This document shows, piece after piece, positions 44,707 through 56,813 of a DNA stretch of 64,000 bases (the stretch's first letter is position 1; the number at the start of each line of letters is the position of its first letter). Position numbers and translations under genes: made by a program. The notes under the pieces were generated by a model that did not search any database, was not told the origin of the DNA, and saw only the letters and a program-made list of their open reading frames with translations. The DNA lies in NCBI GenBank assembly GCA_963922205.1, contig CAWUHX010000078.1:1116001-1180000 (forward strand), given 5' to 3'. This DNA is from Romanomermis culicivorax. Its lineage: Eukaryota; Nematoda; Enoplea; Mermithida; Mermithidae.

Positions 44707-44977
44707 ATTTAGCGGCATAATTTTTTGGCCAAAAATATCGTTTTTCGCATTTATTTTTCATAAAAAAACACAAAATACAAAAAAAATATAAAACCACAAA
44801 AATACAAAAAAATACAAAATACAAAATTCAAAAAAAAATTTTTTTCCTTAATTGTTGCGTGCTTTAAATTTCTATTCGTTTATCGTACCTTGCATCGCCA
44901 AAACGGGCATGTATAAAAAATTTATTTTTTCACTTAATCTCATTTAAATCTCGCCTTATTTTTTCTTTTTTTATTTT

Positions 44978-45379
44978 TTGCTCAATCGATACGCCTGGGA
45001 GATTTTGATTTTATTTTTTGTGATACTCGTACTAATGTACATATTTTGTAAATTATTTAGATATTCAAAAATTTTTTTTTTGGCGAGGGCAATGTTGGAA
45101 AAAAGGACGGAGACTTCATGGCGAAACACGCAACTGGAAAGAGATAGACAGATAAATGTTCTGTCCCTGGCGTCCAGCGTATGGCAGGAAATAAAAGGTC
45201 ACGGGATGGACGGCAACCGAAGACCCTCGGCCCTGGTGCAGGTCAAATTGGATTCGGGGGTAGGCCAACAAAGTCAAGCCGACACTGAGTCGTCGATCCG
45301 TCGGCATCCAGACCAAGAGGTAGCGCACCCGGACGGCCTTGTGGACATTCCAGTATGCCTGGTAAAAGACTTGACGTAA
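44978..45379 (+). CDS. Small ORF with one predicted transmembrane segment near the 3' LTR
   Basis: The open frame has 133 codons. The first codon in the open stretch is TTG, and the first ATG is at codon 20. Codons about 7-26 form a strongly hydrophobic segment (EILILFFVILVLMYIFCKLF), followed by a basic and polar tail. No family is recognised. It lies 165 bp before the 3' LTR. It could be a real membrane protein of the element or a chance frame in T-rich DNA. Confidence 0.3.
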   Translation: MLNRYAWEILILFFVILVLMYIFCKLFRYSKIFFLARAMLEKRTETSWRNTQLERDRQINVLSLASSVWQEIKGHGMDGNRRPSALVQVKLDSGVGQQSQADTESSIRRHPDQEVAHPDGLVDIPVCLVKDLT

Positions 45380-45534
45380 GAGGGTGGTCATTCAGAAAGC
45401 TTTCCGCAAGGGGGCATGAATGACCAAAAAGGTTCAGAAAACTGCTTTGACTGTATTAGGACCTGAAAAGGTTCCAAAATTTTCGTTGCGGCGTAATATG
45501 AATCTTTCTAACCTCCTGTTGGTCAGTTTCGAGG

Positions 45535-45543
45535 CTCGAGGGA
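45535..45543 (+). other. Polypurine tract
   Basis: A purine-rich CGAGGGAGG sequence lies directly before the 3' LTR, where the plus-strand primer of LTR elements is expected. Confidence 0.5.
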
Positions 45544-46142
45544 GGTCGAGAATGGACATAGTCTATCTCCAGGTTGCGAAGAAATAGCCAAAGTTGACGC
45601 AAAATGCGTCGACGCTGATTTGCATAGACACCACGCATAAAAGCCTTGGTCGTCTATGTTTTTGGTCATTCTATGATTGTTTGTTTATTTTTAATAAAAG
45701 ACAAATCGGCGGCCCAGTAGGGCAATTTTATATTAATTGTTTATACTATTTTTTGGTGGAGAATTTCCACCCCAAATACAACGACCCGCGGCCGGACATT
45801 AGTTGGATCACTCGCAGCGGAGGGAACGCAGGTTAGACCCCCGACTTCTGGAGAGCCACCCAGCGTGCAAGTCTACATTTACAACTCAGTTCTCGGCCTG
45901 ACTTCTGGATTTGCCCCTGGTTTGAAGTTACTTGAGCTCAGGGTGTTACTTTATCTTCTGCAGTTCTCTGGGACGAAAGCAGGAGATCTTTGTTGATTTT
46001 GAGACTGACTGAACTGTTGCAAACTTATTCTACCTAAGGTTTCGGCCTGATTAGGTGAATTAGCAAGTGACTGATTAGGTCTAATTTTGATATCAAATCC
46101 TTTATCATATTTCTCAACCACAACACAAGTCTCATTTCAACA
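45544..46142 (+). repeat. 3' LTR
   Basis: It aligns with the 5' LTR along its full length, ending TTTCAACA. Its first bases read GGTCGAGA where the 5' copy has TGTCGGGG. It has CACA extra near the 3' end, and scattered substitutions. Confidence 0.9.
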
Positions 46143-46239
46143 AACACAAATGATACCAAGAATCATAAATGATTGGAAATCCAGCGCAAAGTGCCGGAAA
46201 ATTTTCGGTATTTTTCGTTTTAGAATGCATCTCCGTCAG

Positions 46240-48310
46240 TAGAGCTTCACACGACAAAAATTTCGTACCCAGGTACCCGTTTATTCATTACCCGGGTACA
46301 TGTTAAAATGAGTTGTAATGTTAATGTACATATATAATATTAGACAGATACACTGTGAAAATAGAATGATGCATTACACACACTCCGTAGTCCCTACTAC
46401 ATAATATTTTTCAACACTTGTGTTGAAACACTGGTTGTGTTGTTGTATACAATAGGCAGCATAGGTAGGTATATTGCGAATATAATGCTAGAGATGATCA
46501 TTGATACACATCATCGACGCACCTACGCCGCAAAATACTACACATCACATCACGATAGCTCAATATTATTGACGAGACAAAGCAAAATTTGCATACCTCC
46601 TGGGTTTCTTTTGACCTACGAGTCACAAGCCAAGTGGCTTGTTGACCTTAAATTTTACAAGCCATTCCAAATTTTCGCGAGCCAATTTTATAATATCAGT
46701 ATACGTGAATAAATTCCAATGCTAGGTTATTTTTTAAAGAAATGTATATATTGAGCATCACGGCAATCGATCAAAAAAGAGATGTCTTCAACATTTATTC
46801 AATAACATTTTAGAGCCGTTAATTCATTAAAATTCAGGAAACATTTAAAATTTTGGAGTTTGATCGAAGTCTAATCTACAAGCATTGTGGAAAAAATTTT
46901 CCAGCAAACTATCCAAGAACATAATGACTTTGAATTACATGAGAAATCGACGGTTAAGTCATCTATGATGACAAGTGAGAGCCCAAAAAAGCTATTAATC
47001 TTTCCTGCCTGAAACGCCGGAAAATTTTTTTGGGTATTGACATTCTGCGATACTGGAAAATCAATTTTTCAACCACTTGTTTGAAGAATTAGTTACGAAT
47101 TTTCTGTTCAAAGGTCGTCATTTCTAGAATTTCATGTTTGAAAAATTTTAAAACCATTAATTTATTCACACACTCTAATGAACTTGGCCAAAAAGATATG
47201 AGCAAGAAGAGTAGAAGTTTCCGAAAACTACTTCCATGAAGCTTTTGGATTGATTTTAGGTTGAGAAAGGAATAATCACTTCAAAAAGTTTACAGACTTG
47301 ACGTATTGATCTTTCTCAAAAAATGTGTCAAGGGAGAAATGTGAATCTTCATTAAATATCAGGATGAAATATTGAAGATTACCAATTAAAACATGAGATG
47401 ATACGTTTAAGATGATTAAAACTATTAAAGATTAAATGATAAATGAAGGTAGAGATTTTTGAAGCCATACATGTAATTGGGGGGGGGGGAAGTGCTATGG
47501 GAACCCCCCCCCCCCAGAAATCGTCGACCATATGGCTAGCCATTGGGCGACCCCCCAGGATTTTCCAATCCTATGGCTAGCCATATGGTAGCCCTTGGGA
47601 CCCCCATAGTTTTAGTTGGAAAAATACTGAAAAATGTCATTTTTTTCATGAAAATGTCAATTTTTGAACAAAAAATGGTCAAAAACGTCAATTTTCTCGG
47701 CGCTTCGCGCCATAAGTACATATTTTATCATTTTTTAGACAAAAATTACTACTTTTTAAACCGTTTTTTCGGACATTTTTCACGGAAAAAATCGAATTTT
47801 TTTATCCTTCAGGGACCCCTCCCCCCAAAATTCTGGGAATTACTGACCCCCGGCCCCAAAAAAGTGCTCCAACCCCTCCAGACCTCGGAGCTCCGTTACA
47901 TGTATGTTTGAAGCAGAACCTGAGCTAGGAAATAAATAATAATGCTTATTTAAGTTTTCGCGCCGGAAAATTTTTAGATTATGACCTTCTAAAATGCACC
48001 AAAATGCATCTTTTCTGTATCCGATATGATCAAACACATGACTCAAAAAATTCTGACAAGCCATTTTTGCTTGTTGGACAAAAATTCTACAAGCCATTTT
48101 GTCAGTCCAACAAGCCATGGCTTGTAAAAGGCTAAAAAACTATGCATACACCTCTACTCTCAAGTCCACATATTATACGTGATACAAAACGGGGTACCCG
48201 AATTACCCGGGTATACCCTGGTACCCCCGGGTACCCGGGTAATGGTTTTCATTTTGTACCCGGGTACCCGGGTATACCCGGGTAATTCGGGTACCCGGTG
48301 TGAAGCTCTA
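46240..48310. mobile_element. Non-autonomous hAT element with GGTACCCGG subterminal repeats
   Basis: TAGAGCTTCACAC at the left end is matched by GTGTGAAGCTCTA at the right end. Flanking octamers TCCGTCAG and TCTATCAG agree at six of eight bases. Clusters of GGGTACCCGGGTA lie just inside both ends (46268-46300, 48190-48298). A CATACATGTAA MITE is nested at 47466-47906. No transposase remains. Confidence 0.7.
47466..47906. mobile_element. CATACATGTAA MITE, copy 1
   Basis: Perfect 11-bp inverted ends CATACATGTAA / TTACATGTATG are flanked by an exact 8-bp duplication, TTTGAAGC (47458-47465, 47907-47914). Long G and C tracts lie inside both ends, and CCATATGGCTAGCC repeats sit near the left. It is nested in the hAT element at 46240-48310. 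The 8-bp duplication suggests hAT-type mobilisation. Confidence 0.88.
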
Positions 48311-48844
48311 TCTATCAGGAAGCCCTATAGCCTAACCAAAAGGGGTGGTTAGGCTCTCATTTTTACAAGCCAATTTGGCTTGTGCCCCTAAATTTTTAGG
48401 AGCCAATCAGAATTTTTAGGAGCCATGGCCCCTAATTGGCCTAAAAAAATCCCCAAAATTTTCGGGTGGGGGTCCCAGCATTCCCAACATTTTGGAGAGA
48501 GGGTCGAAAAACCCCCAAAAAAACCGAAAAAATTTCCCCAAAAAGATCACTTTTGTCCTCATTTTTCCTAATTTTTTCAAGTTTGGGGAGGGAGGGTTGA
48601 CCAAGTTGGATGTGGGGGTTCCGAAATTGGGGTATAGGGTTCGACCAAATTGGTGGTGGGGGTCCTGCCCCCCCCCCAATTACAGGTATGTGTGGCTGGA
48701 TTAGAGGCTAAATTCTATGTTTGACGAAAAGTATGTAAGGTAAAGTGGGGGTGACTTTGATCAGGGGCGACTTTGATCAGAGCACGGCATTTGATAACTA
48801 TTTGAGATCATCAGGTCATTTTTGCTCTGTAGACAACATATGTT

Positions 48845-49985
48845 ACTGTTGTGGAAAACTTTTCTACCAGTGATCACATTATGGTTAAATTTGATATTCT
48901 TCAGAGACTAAAGCACGAGTCAAGGTTAAAGGATATATATATTCTTAATAGAATTTCTGCCTGGTCTGCTCTCTGGCAGCTTGATATCTCTCCTGATAAA
49001 AGTAAAGTACTCCACCTTGGTTACTCTAATCACATTTTTATCAGTTGGATAGCTGATATTTACCCCATGAAGAGCAAACTGTCAAAGATCTCGGTGTGCT
49101 TATTTCTCACAATTTATCTTTCAAAAATCATATCAACTCAATTGTGAACAGAGCTCACCAACGGAGTTCCTTAATCTTGAAAGCTTTTACTTCGAGAAAT
49201 AAATCGGTTCTAATTAAAGCCTTCAATACATATGTCAGACCTATACTTGAGTACTGCTCAACTGTGTGGAATCCTTTTCACACGAATGAAATTCTGCTGA
49301 TCGAAAATGTACAACGGAAGTTTACCAAGAGATTATTTGGTAAAAACTCTAGCCTTTCTTATGAAGAACGTCTAAAAGCTCTTCTTCAAGAACGACTTGA
49401 AACCCGCAGACTAATAGCTGCTCTTTCTTTAATGTACAAAATTATCAGAGGTCACACTTGCATTGACAAAAATGATTTCTTTATGCTAAACTCTAATGAC
49501 AACACTCGTCGCCAACATGATTTTAAGCTCATTACTGGCAAAGTTAAATCCAATTTGAGATTATATGATTTTTGTAACAGATATATCAATATATGGAATA
49601 ATCTTCCTTCAGATGCTATCAATTCTTCCAGTCTGCAATGTTTTAAGAACAAAATTATGAAAATCGATTTTTCCAAATTCCATGGGGGAGCGCGTTAGAC
49701 TTTGTAACCTGCGCTTCCTAGACTAATCGAACTTCCTTTATAGTAGCTTGTTCATTTCGAACTCACATTACGTTGAAACTTTCGTTCCGTTTTATTTCCG
49801 TTTTTTTAACCATGTCTAATTTCTGGATATTTTTTTTCTTCTCGCTATCCTTGTGTATTTCTTTTTACATTTGTTCCGTCTCAAAAATGTTTATAATGTT
49901 TCACCGCAATACCCTATGGATTTTTTATATTTGCTTTCTTTTGTCTTCAACTAGTAATTTATTCATTAATTTAATTTAATTTATA
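48845..49985 (+). mobile_element. 5'-truncated LINE, CR1/jockey-like, copy A
   Basis: After a degraded start (48850-49095) a plus-strand frame (49096-49698) encodes FNTYVRPILEYCSTVWNP, VQRKFTKRLFG, the ETRR helix and DFCNRYINIWNNLPS, the typical C-terminal region of CR1-type LINE proteins. The catalytic YADD-type motif is absent because of 5' truncation. An untranslated 3' region of about 290 bp follows. Confidence 0.8.
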
Positions 49986-51881
49986 ATTTTCAACCTTACG
50001 ATTTTATCCATGCTGATTATCAATCTCTCGAGATCATACCAGCAAAGGTGGATTGAAATACTCTTTTCAATAATTGCATTGCCCCCAATCATATTTATCA
50101 AGTCTTCCTAAGAGTTTTAGCTGGTTTTATTGATGAATTTGTACCAAGAAGAAAGGAACAGGTGAAACGGGAAAAACTACCTTTATTTTTGAGAAGACTA
50201 AAAAAGAGCAAACGTAAATTGTGGACTATGTATGCTAACAACAGAAATACTGAAAACAAGAACAGGTTGAAGTTAATTTCAAAGAAACTCAAAAACGAAA
50301 TGAATATCCATTATGCTAAGAAAGAAGAAACTCAATTGAAATCCCCCTCCATAAAAAAGTTTTATGAATTTGTCAACAGCAAAACTTTAAAGCGGGAAAT
50401 GATCCCTACATTGCATTATCATAATATTGAAGTTAGTAGTGACTTTGACAAATGTGATATTTTTAACAAATATTTTGCAACTAACTTTACTGTTGATGAT
50501 GGAAAAAGTCCTCCTTTTCCTGGTAAAGGATTTGAATATCCCAAGTCAGTTAAATTTGATTTCATGAAAGTTTTGTTAACACTGAAAAATCTAAAACTCA
50601 CATTTTTCCTTGGACCTGATGGTCTGTGTGCCTACTTTCTGAAAAAGTTACACCTTGTTCTTGCTGAACCTCTTGGTATTATCTTTGAGGTTTCTTATAG
50701 GACTGGCACATTACCTGATTTATGGAAAACATCATACATTGTTCCAATCTTCAAAAAAGGGGACCGTCGCAAAGTCGAAAACTACAGGCCCATATCACTT
50801 TGTTGTGTACCATGGAAAATCATAGAAGGAATAATTAATAAGGATATTGTAGGTCATTTTGACAGATATGCCTTATTCAGTAGTAGGCAGTTTGGATTCA
50901 GAAAGAATAAATCATGTGTCTTACAACTTCTTGAATGTAAAACTAAGTGGGTTAAGAAGTTGGATGATCAAGTTCCTGTTGATGTTGTATACATTGATTT
51001 TAAGAAAGCATTTGATACTGTCTCACATTCAAAGCTCTTACAGAAACTAAAAGGATATAAAATTGATAAATTCACAATGAATTGGATTTGTGACTTCCTT
51101 ACAGATTGAACTCAATGTGTAAAACTAAGTAATACCATTTCTGCTCCAACTCCAATAATTAGTGGTGTTCCTCAAGGAAGTGTGTTAGGTCCAACATTGT
51201 TCCTGATATTTATAAATGAAATGAGTGATATAATTAAAAGTGATCTCTATCTATTTGCAGATGATGCTAAAATTTTTAATGATGCATGTAATACAGTATT
51301 AATCCAGGAAAATTTAAACAGTTTCTATAATTGGTATGAGGAATGGCAACTCAGTATGTCATTGCCTAAATGTGCAGTCTTACATTTGGGAAAAAATAGT
51401 CCATCAAATCAGTACAAAATTGGTGAATGTGATCTTGAGGCTATCACTGAAATGAAAGATCTTGGTGTTTATCTTAATGAAAAACTCAGTTTTGTTCCGC
51501 ACTGTGATTACATGATCAAGAAGGCTTCTATGGTATCAAATCTAATTTTTAAATGTTTCAACTCAAATATAAATGAATTAAAAATCAGGGCATTTAAAAC
51601 TTATGTTCGCCCAATCCTTGAGTATGGTAGTCCTATTTGGAATCCTTCTCTAATGGGTGAAATACAAAGGGTAGAGAAAGTTCAGAGGTGGTTCACAAAA
51701 CGATTATATGGTTTTAACTCTAGGAATCATCAAAAAAGACTGGAGTCCGCCAGTTTGCATTCTCTGGAATTTAGGAGAACTATAACTGATTCATGCTATG
51801 TTTGTTCTATAATCTGTAACAGCATTTTGGACTCAAATAATTTTTTTTGTATATAGTAAATCTAATTATCGTATTAACAAT

Positions 51882-53523
51882 TAGGGATGGGCCGGATCGA
51901 CTTTTTTGGCGACAGCGGATCTGGATCCGGATCCGGATCTTGGAAAATTTGGTTCAGCGGATCCGGATCGGATCCGGATCCAAAAAAATTTGGTTCAGCG
52001 GATCCGGATCCGGATCTTGAGGAACAGATCCGCGCGGATCCGGATCGGATCTGGATCTTTCAATAAGTATATGTACTATGTCTAATTTGTCTAAAATTGA
52101 GTTAAATGAATTTGTATTCATTGGTGTCAATAGATTAATAGATTATTAATGATTGAGGTGTTCGTTTATTGAAAAAGTTCACATGTACTAATTGATAATT
52201 TTCATTCATTAAATTGTATTCATGTTTAGATTAATATTGGTTTCATCAGAAAAGAAATGAATAGAAATGGAAATTTTTTTCAGAAATTATGGATTCAAGT
52301 TTTTCTTTCACTAGCAGAGTGTGGGACTACTTCACAGTGTCCCCAGATGATGAAGAAAAGGCAAAGTGCAATAAATGCAGAATTCAGTTATCCAGAAAAG
52401 GTTGTGCTACTGGATGTCAGAGAAAACATTTGGAGAGGAAACATATGGCAATATATAAGCAGTTTGCGGCTAAATAAAAAGAAGATAATGAAAATAGAAG
52501 TAATTGTGGAACAAATTGCTACTAGTAAAGTAAAGTTATGTTAAAGAATTAATTTTTGTGTTTTCTTTAGAGATAGCCAGAAAATGAACCTGGCTACTCA
52601 AAAACCAAATTAAAGCATGAACTTAAATCTCAAACGTCTCTGGACAATTGCTTCATGCAGAAAGTAAACTTAAATTAGCACCAGCGAAAAGTGTCCCCTA
52701 TGAACAGCTATTGAGTGGTGCTGGTCAAATTTATGATCCTACCAAAAATCGTTTGAAGAGTGGTACTGTTGAAAAATTACTGTTTCTCAAGTATAATTTT
52801 GCTACCATTGCAGTGATTTTGTGTACAAGCCTCTTTGTACCTGTAAAACAATCGGCCAAAAAGTCTTTGTACGAAGAAATTTTTTGTTGCACACTGAAAA
52901 AACCATGATCTTTCATGTATTTTCACACATAGTTTCTTCCTAATAGCACTCGAGTTCCCGTCCTTCATAATCATCTTAGAAATTAAGAAAATATACTCAT
53001 AACTTTCATAAATCTGAAAAACTTCAATTTAAACCTGAAATTTCTGAAAATTAGTTCCATGATGCTTCTCAATTCAAACTCGGCTTCATGTTTAAAATTC
53101 AAGTTGCAAAAAAGTTGGAGTAGATTTTGACATTCTGAAATGGACCAAAATTCGCCTTTTCCGTACAGGAGGACCGCCAAAATTTTTTCCTTTACTGGAA
53201 ATTTTTTCTCCAGGAAGCACTATTTGTTGAAAAATAGTATTGCAAAGAATTATTTAATCCGGCGCGAAGCGCCGGAAAATTTTTGGTGTTTTCTAATACT
53301 GCAAAATTTTATGAGAATAATAATGAATAAAGATCCGATTATGACCGGATCTTAATCATTGACAACAGCGGATCCGGATATGGATCCGGATCTTAAAAAA
53401 TTTGGTTCGGCGGATCCGGATCGGATCCGGACCCAAAAAAATCTGGTTTAGCGGATCCGGATCGGATCCGGATCCTAAAATTTAGGCGGATATCCGCGGA
53501 TCCGGATACCCGGCCCATCCCTA
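51882..53523 (+). mobile_element. hAT element with GGATCC subterminal repeats and a BED-finger remnant
   Basis: Ends TAGGGATGGGCCGG and CCGGCCCATCCCTA are inverted, and TTAACAAT is duplicated exactly on both sides (51874-51881, 53524-53531). GGATCCGGATC repeats crowd 51895-52065 and 53360-53512. Between them lie pieces of a hAT transposase (52289-52908). The element interrupts a LINE, which confirms mobility. Confidence 0.93.
52289..52908 (+). pseudogene. Internally deleted hAT transposase
   Basis: 52289-52477 encodes a 62-aa BED zinc finger (VWDYFTVSPDD, then C-x2-C in CNKC, then HLERKH), the DNA-binding N-terminus of hAT transposases. About 170 bp later, 52700-52800 encodes YEQLLSGAGQIYDPTKNRL and VEKLLFLKYN, the family's C-terminal dimerisation end. 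The catalytic core between them is lost. The BED part is intact and could still make a short DNA-binding protein if transcribed. Confidence 0.75.
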
Positions 53524-53629
53524 TTAACAATCCATATAAATTATATAAGACAAAATTTCGTACACGATTACTCGAAAAAGATTTTTGTAATAGATATATT
53601 GATACGTGGAATATGTTACCTAAACATGT

Positions 53630-54055
53630 CATACATGTAATTGGGGGGGGGAAGTGCTATGGGAACCCCCCCCCCCAGAAATCGTCGACCATATGGCTAG
53701 CCATTGGGCGACCCCCCCCCCCAGGATTTTCCAATCCTATGGCTAGCTATATGGTAGCCCTAGGGACCCCCATAGTTTTAGTCGGAAAAATACTGAAAAA
53801 TGTCAATTTTTGAACAAAAAATGGTCAAAAAAGTCAATTTTCTCGGCGCTTCGCGCCATAAGTACATATTTTATCATTTTTTAGACAAAAATTACTACTT
53901 TTTAAACCGTTTTTCGGACATTTTTCATGGAAAAAATCGAATTTTTTTTCCTTCAGTTACCCCTCCCCCCAAAATTTTGGGAATTACTGACCCCCGGCCC
54001 CAAAAAAGTGCTCCAACCCCCCCCCCCCAGACCTCGGAGCTCCGTTACATGTATG
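53630..54055. mobile_element. CATACATGTAA MITE, copy 2
   Basis: It has the same ends and interior as the copy at 47466, with an exact 8-bp duplication AAACATGT (53622-53629, 54056-54063). It is inserted in the C-terminal coding region of LINE copy B. The G and C tracts differ in length between copies. Confidence 0.9.
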
Positions 54056-54417
54056 AAACATGTTACATCTGCCGTTAATGTTCATGTATTTAAAAAACGA
54101 TGCATTGCGTTTTTGAACTTATATCCGCACGATACTAATCGCCTTTAAGCTCGTGATAATATTTTTTTCTTTATTCTTCTTTTGTGAATGTATTTCTTTC
54201 TAATGACGAGTAAACTATTCAATCTCAAATAGTTATCAAATGCGATGCTCTGATCAAAGTCGTCCCCCTGATCAAAGTCACCACACTTTACCTTAATTAT
54301 AATAATTTTATTTGGGAATTGTGATGTATAAGTACAATGATATTGCTGAAAATTTTTTTCTAAAAAAAATTTAGGGGGGGGGGAATTCCCCTCTTCTCCC
54401 CTCTAAATAAACTAAAA

Positions 54418-55755
54418 ACTCATGGCTAAATCAGTTGGACAAAGGACACTCCATAGACATAGTGTACATTGGCTTTGCCAAGGATTTTGACTCAGTTTCC
54501 CATTCTAAGCTCCTTCTCAAACTTTATAAATATGGTCTCTCTGGTCTTTTTTTAAGCTGGATATCAAATTTTCTTAAGAATAGATTTCAGAGGGTCAAAA
54601 TTGGAAACTCCCTATCATCTCAGCTCAAAGCGTCTAGTGGTATGCCCCAAGATAAGTATTAGGTCCAACTTTGTTTCTTTTGTACATAAATGACATTATT
54701 GACAATATCAAAAGTGAAATTTTTCTTTTTGCAGATGATCTAAAAATTTTCAATATATCAACAAATTTTATGATTCTTCAACAAGACCTTGATACTCTTT
54801 CAAATTGGTCTACCACTTGGCAATTACCTATATCTACTACAAAGAGTTACATCTTGTATTTAGGTGCAAAAAACTCATCATGTCAATATACACTTTGTTA
54901 CCAACAACTCCCATCAAATGCAAGTTATGTTAAAGATTTGGTAATTCTTATATATCCTAATATGAAGTTTAAAGAACACTATAGATACATCGTGAAAAAT
55001 GCCTATAATAGGTCTACTTTAATTTTCAAGTCTTTCGTCTCCCATGAGAAAAATACTCTAGCAAAGGCTTTCGTTACTTATGTACGTCCAATATTAGAAT
55101 ACTGTAGTTCAGTATGGAATCCACATTTTTTAGCAGACATAAGCTACTTCGAAAATGTTCAACGTAGATTTACCAGAAAGATTTTTGGTCATAAATCAGG
55201 TTTGTCCTTTGAAGACAGACTTCAAAGGCTAGGTCTACGCAAGCTTGATATTCGTAGATTAGAATCTGCCCTCTGTACTATGTATAACATAATCCACAAA
55301 AAAAAATCCTGATGACTTTTTCTGTATAAACAACAACAATACGCGTCGTAATCATGATCTAAGATTGACAATAAAGTCAGTTCATACTATTGCTTGCCAG
55401 TTTGATTTTTTTAACCGTTATATTAATGTCTGGAACTCTTTATCTTTTGATATCGTTAATTCTCCCAGTTGGCACACTTTCAAAGAAAAAATTTAACTTC
55501 TAAAATTTGATAATCGAATTGGGGGGGTGCATGTAAGTTACTTTTCAAGTAACCTTTGCACCCTATTGCTGCAGGATTTTTCTATTTCTTAAAATATTTA
55601 CATTTCTTGCGAGTCGATTTACTAATCTTATTCTTTATATGACATTATATTATGTATTTCACTTTGCATTTTTCTTTCATTTTGTTTTGTGTAGCAGCAA
55701 TAAATATTTTTCATTCATTTTCATTCATTTCATTCATTCATTTCATTCATTCAAA
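54418..55755 (+). mobile_element. 5'-truncated LINE, CR1/jockey-like, copy C
   Basis: The frames encode DIVYIGFAKDFDSVSHSKLL, then after a frameshift near 54660 FLLYINDIIDNIKSEIFLFADDLKIF (catalytic FADD at about 54731), YVRPILEYCSSVWNP and, after another shift near 55310, FDFFNRYINVWNSL up to about 55497. The 3' untranslated part has a hairpin (AAGTTACTTTTCAAGTAAC, about 55535) and ends in TTCATTCAT tandem repeats (55700-55752), like the short 3' microsatellites of CR1-group LINEs. Confidence 0.8.
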
Positions 55756-55762
55756 TACCGGC

Positions 55763-55942
55763 CATACCTGTAAGACCTCTGACCAGTTGGGGGGGGGGGG
55801 GGGCAAAAAACATACACTTTTTTGCAAATTTTTTTAATTTTTTCCAAACTGGGGAGGGGGGGTTGGGGGGGTAAATGATTTTGGGTACTGGGTTGGCCAA
55901 GTTGGGGGGGTCCCCCCCAACCCCCTCCCAAGTACAGGTATG
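55763..55942. mobile_element. CATACCTGTA MITE with G tracts
   Basis: CATACCTGTAA at the left and TACAGGTATG at the right form inverted ends. Flanking octamers ATACCGGC and ATACGGGC agree at seven of eight bases. The 180-bp element has long G and C runs. A single similar right end occurs at about 48681-48692. Confidence 0.7.
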
Positions 55943-56813
55943 ATACGGGCCTGCCTGAGCTACTTAGATAATTCTTAATAATGATTAATTAAGTTATAAC
56001 CGGCGCGGAGCGCCGAAAAATTTTGAGATTTGAACCTTCTAAAATGCACCAAAAAGCATTTTTTCTGTATCCCATCCCCAAAAGTTTCTTCGCCAAATGG
56101 GAAAAACGTCTAAAATTTTTTCCCTTTCCCGAATTTTTTCCCAACAAAGCACGATTTTTGGGGGGGGGAGGGAATAACTGTGATTCGAGGAACCAATAAG
56201 CATTAGGGACGAAGTGTTAGCCCTCTTCTGATTGGCGGAAATTACCGCCCCCCCAGACGGTTTCTCGCCTATGTATTTTTCATTAATTTTTCCTTAGGCT
56301 CTTCATTAGGCCCTTCGAGCGCAGCTGCTGTACCCTAAGCCTAAGCCTAAGAAAATTTCGAAGGAAAAATTAATGAAAAATACATATTGGGCAGAAAACC
56401 GTCTGGGGGGGGGGGGCAGTAATTTCGGCCAATCAGAAGAGGGCTAACACTTCGTCCCTAACAGCGATTTTTTTGTGCACGAACATTTGTGCCAATTGGC
56501 ACAAGAGGCCAAAAAAATTTGTGCCAATGGCACAAAAAATTTTTTTCTACAAGGAACATACTGAAAACTGCAGAAAAGTTTTAGGCCAAAAGTTTGATAA
56601 AAATATATCTAACTTGAAGCTACTAACGAATTAATTTTTTGTAAAAATCATGCCCAACCTATTTTTCAGCTAACCTCGACAGTGAAATAAGAAAAAACTG
56701 CAAGAAAATAGCTCACGGCGACTTGAAAAGAAATGGAATGCCGAGAAAATTTGACTAACTTCAGAATTGTTCAGGAAGTTCAAATTGATTCAATTTTCGA
56801 CTGCGAATATTTA

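Larger units (their letters stand above)
31473..46142 (+). mobile_element. 14.7-kb Ty3/gypsy-type LTR retrotransposon with an extra exonuclease ORF
   Basis: Two LTRs of 596 and 599 bp flank a 13.5-kb interior. AACA lies directly outside both LTRs (31469-31472, 46143-46146), as expected for a 4-bp integrase duplication. The order is gag, protease, reverse transcriptase, RNase H, integrase, a 1.2-kb spacer, then a long third reading frame with a DEDDy exonuclease. RNase H before integrase places it in the Ty3/gypsy group. Most such elements are 5-8 kb, so this one is large. LTR divergence is a few percent (my eye count is under 25 differences), so the insertion is fairly recent. The gag frameshift, the gag-pol break, the third-ORF stop and the nested insertion suggest this copy is not autonomous. 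Confidence 0.92.
49985..54165 (+). mobile_element. CR1/jockey-like LINE, copy B, with two nested elements
   Basis: Coding sequence from about 49985 includes the region between endonuclease and reverse transcriptase, then LGPDGLCAYFLKK, NYRPISLCC, VVYIDFKKAFDTVSH, GVPQGSVLGPTLFLIFINE and catalytic FADDAKIF (about 51258). One in-frame TGA (51107-51109) separates 50162-51109 from 51182-51856. The coding region stops at a hAT (51882-53523), resumes as DFCNRYIDTWNMLPKHV at about 53570, is cut again by a MITE (53630-54055), and ends with AVNVHVFKKRCIAFLN before 54148. The nesting gives a clear order: LINE first, then hAT and MITE. The endonuclease is missing. Confidence 0.85.
48738..54293. mobile_element. 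TA-flanked palindromic element split by LINE insertions
   Basis: AGGTAAAGTGGGGGTGACTTTG at 48738 and its inverse CAAAGTCACCACACTTTACC ending at 54293 are the two arms of the family seen whole at 56814-56944. TA lies outside each. The arms are about 75 bp, and the 5.4 kb between them consists mainly of LINE copies and their own nested insertions. I infer that LINEs inserted into the centre of an older MITE, though two independent half-copies cannot be excluded. Confidence 0.5.
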
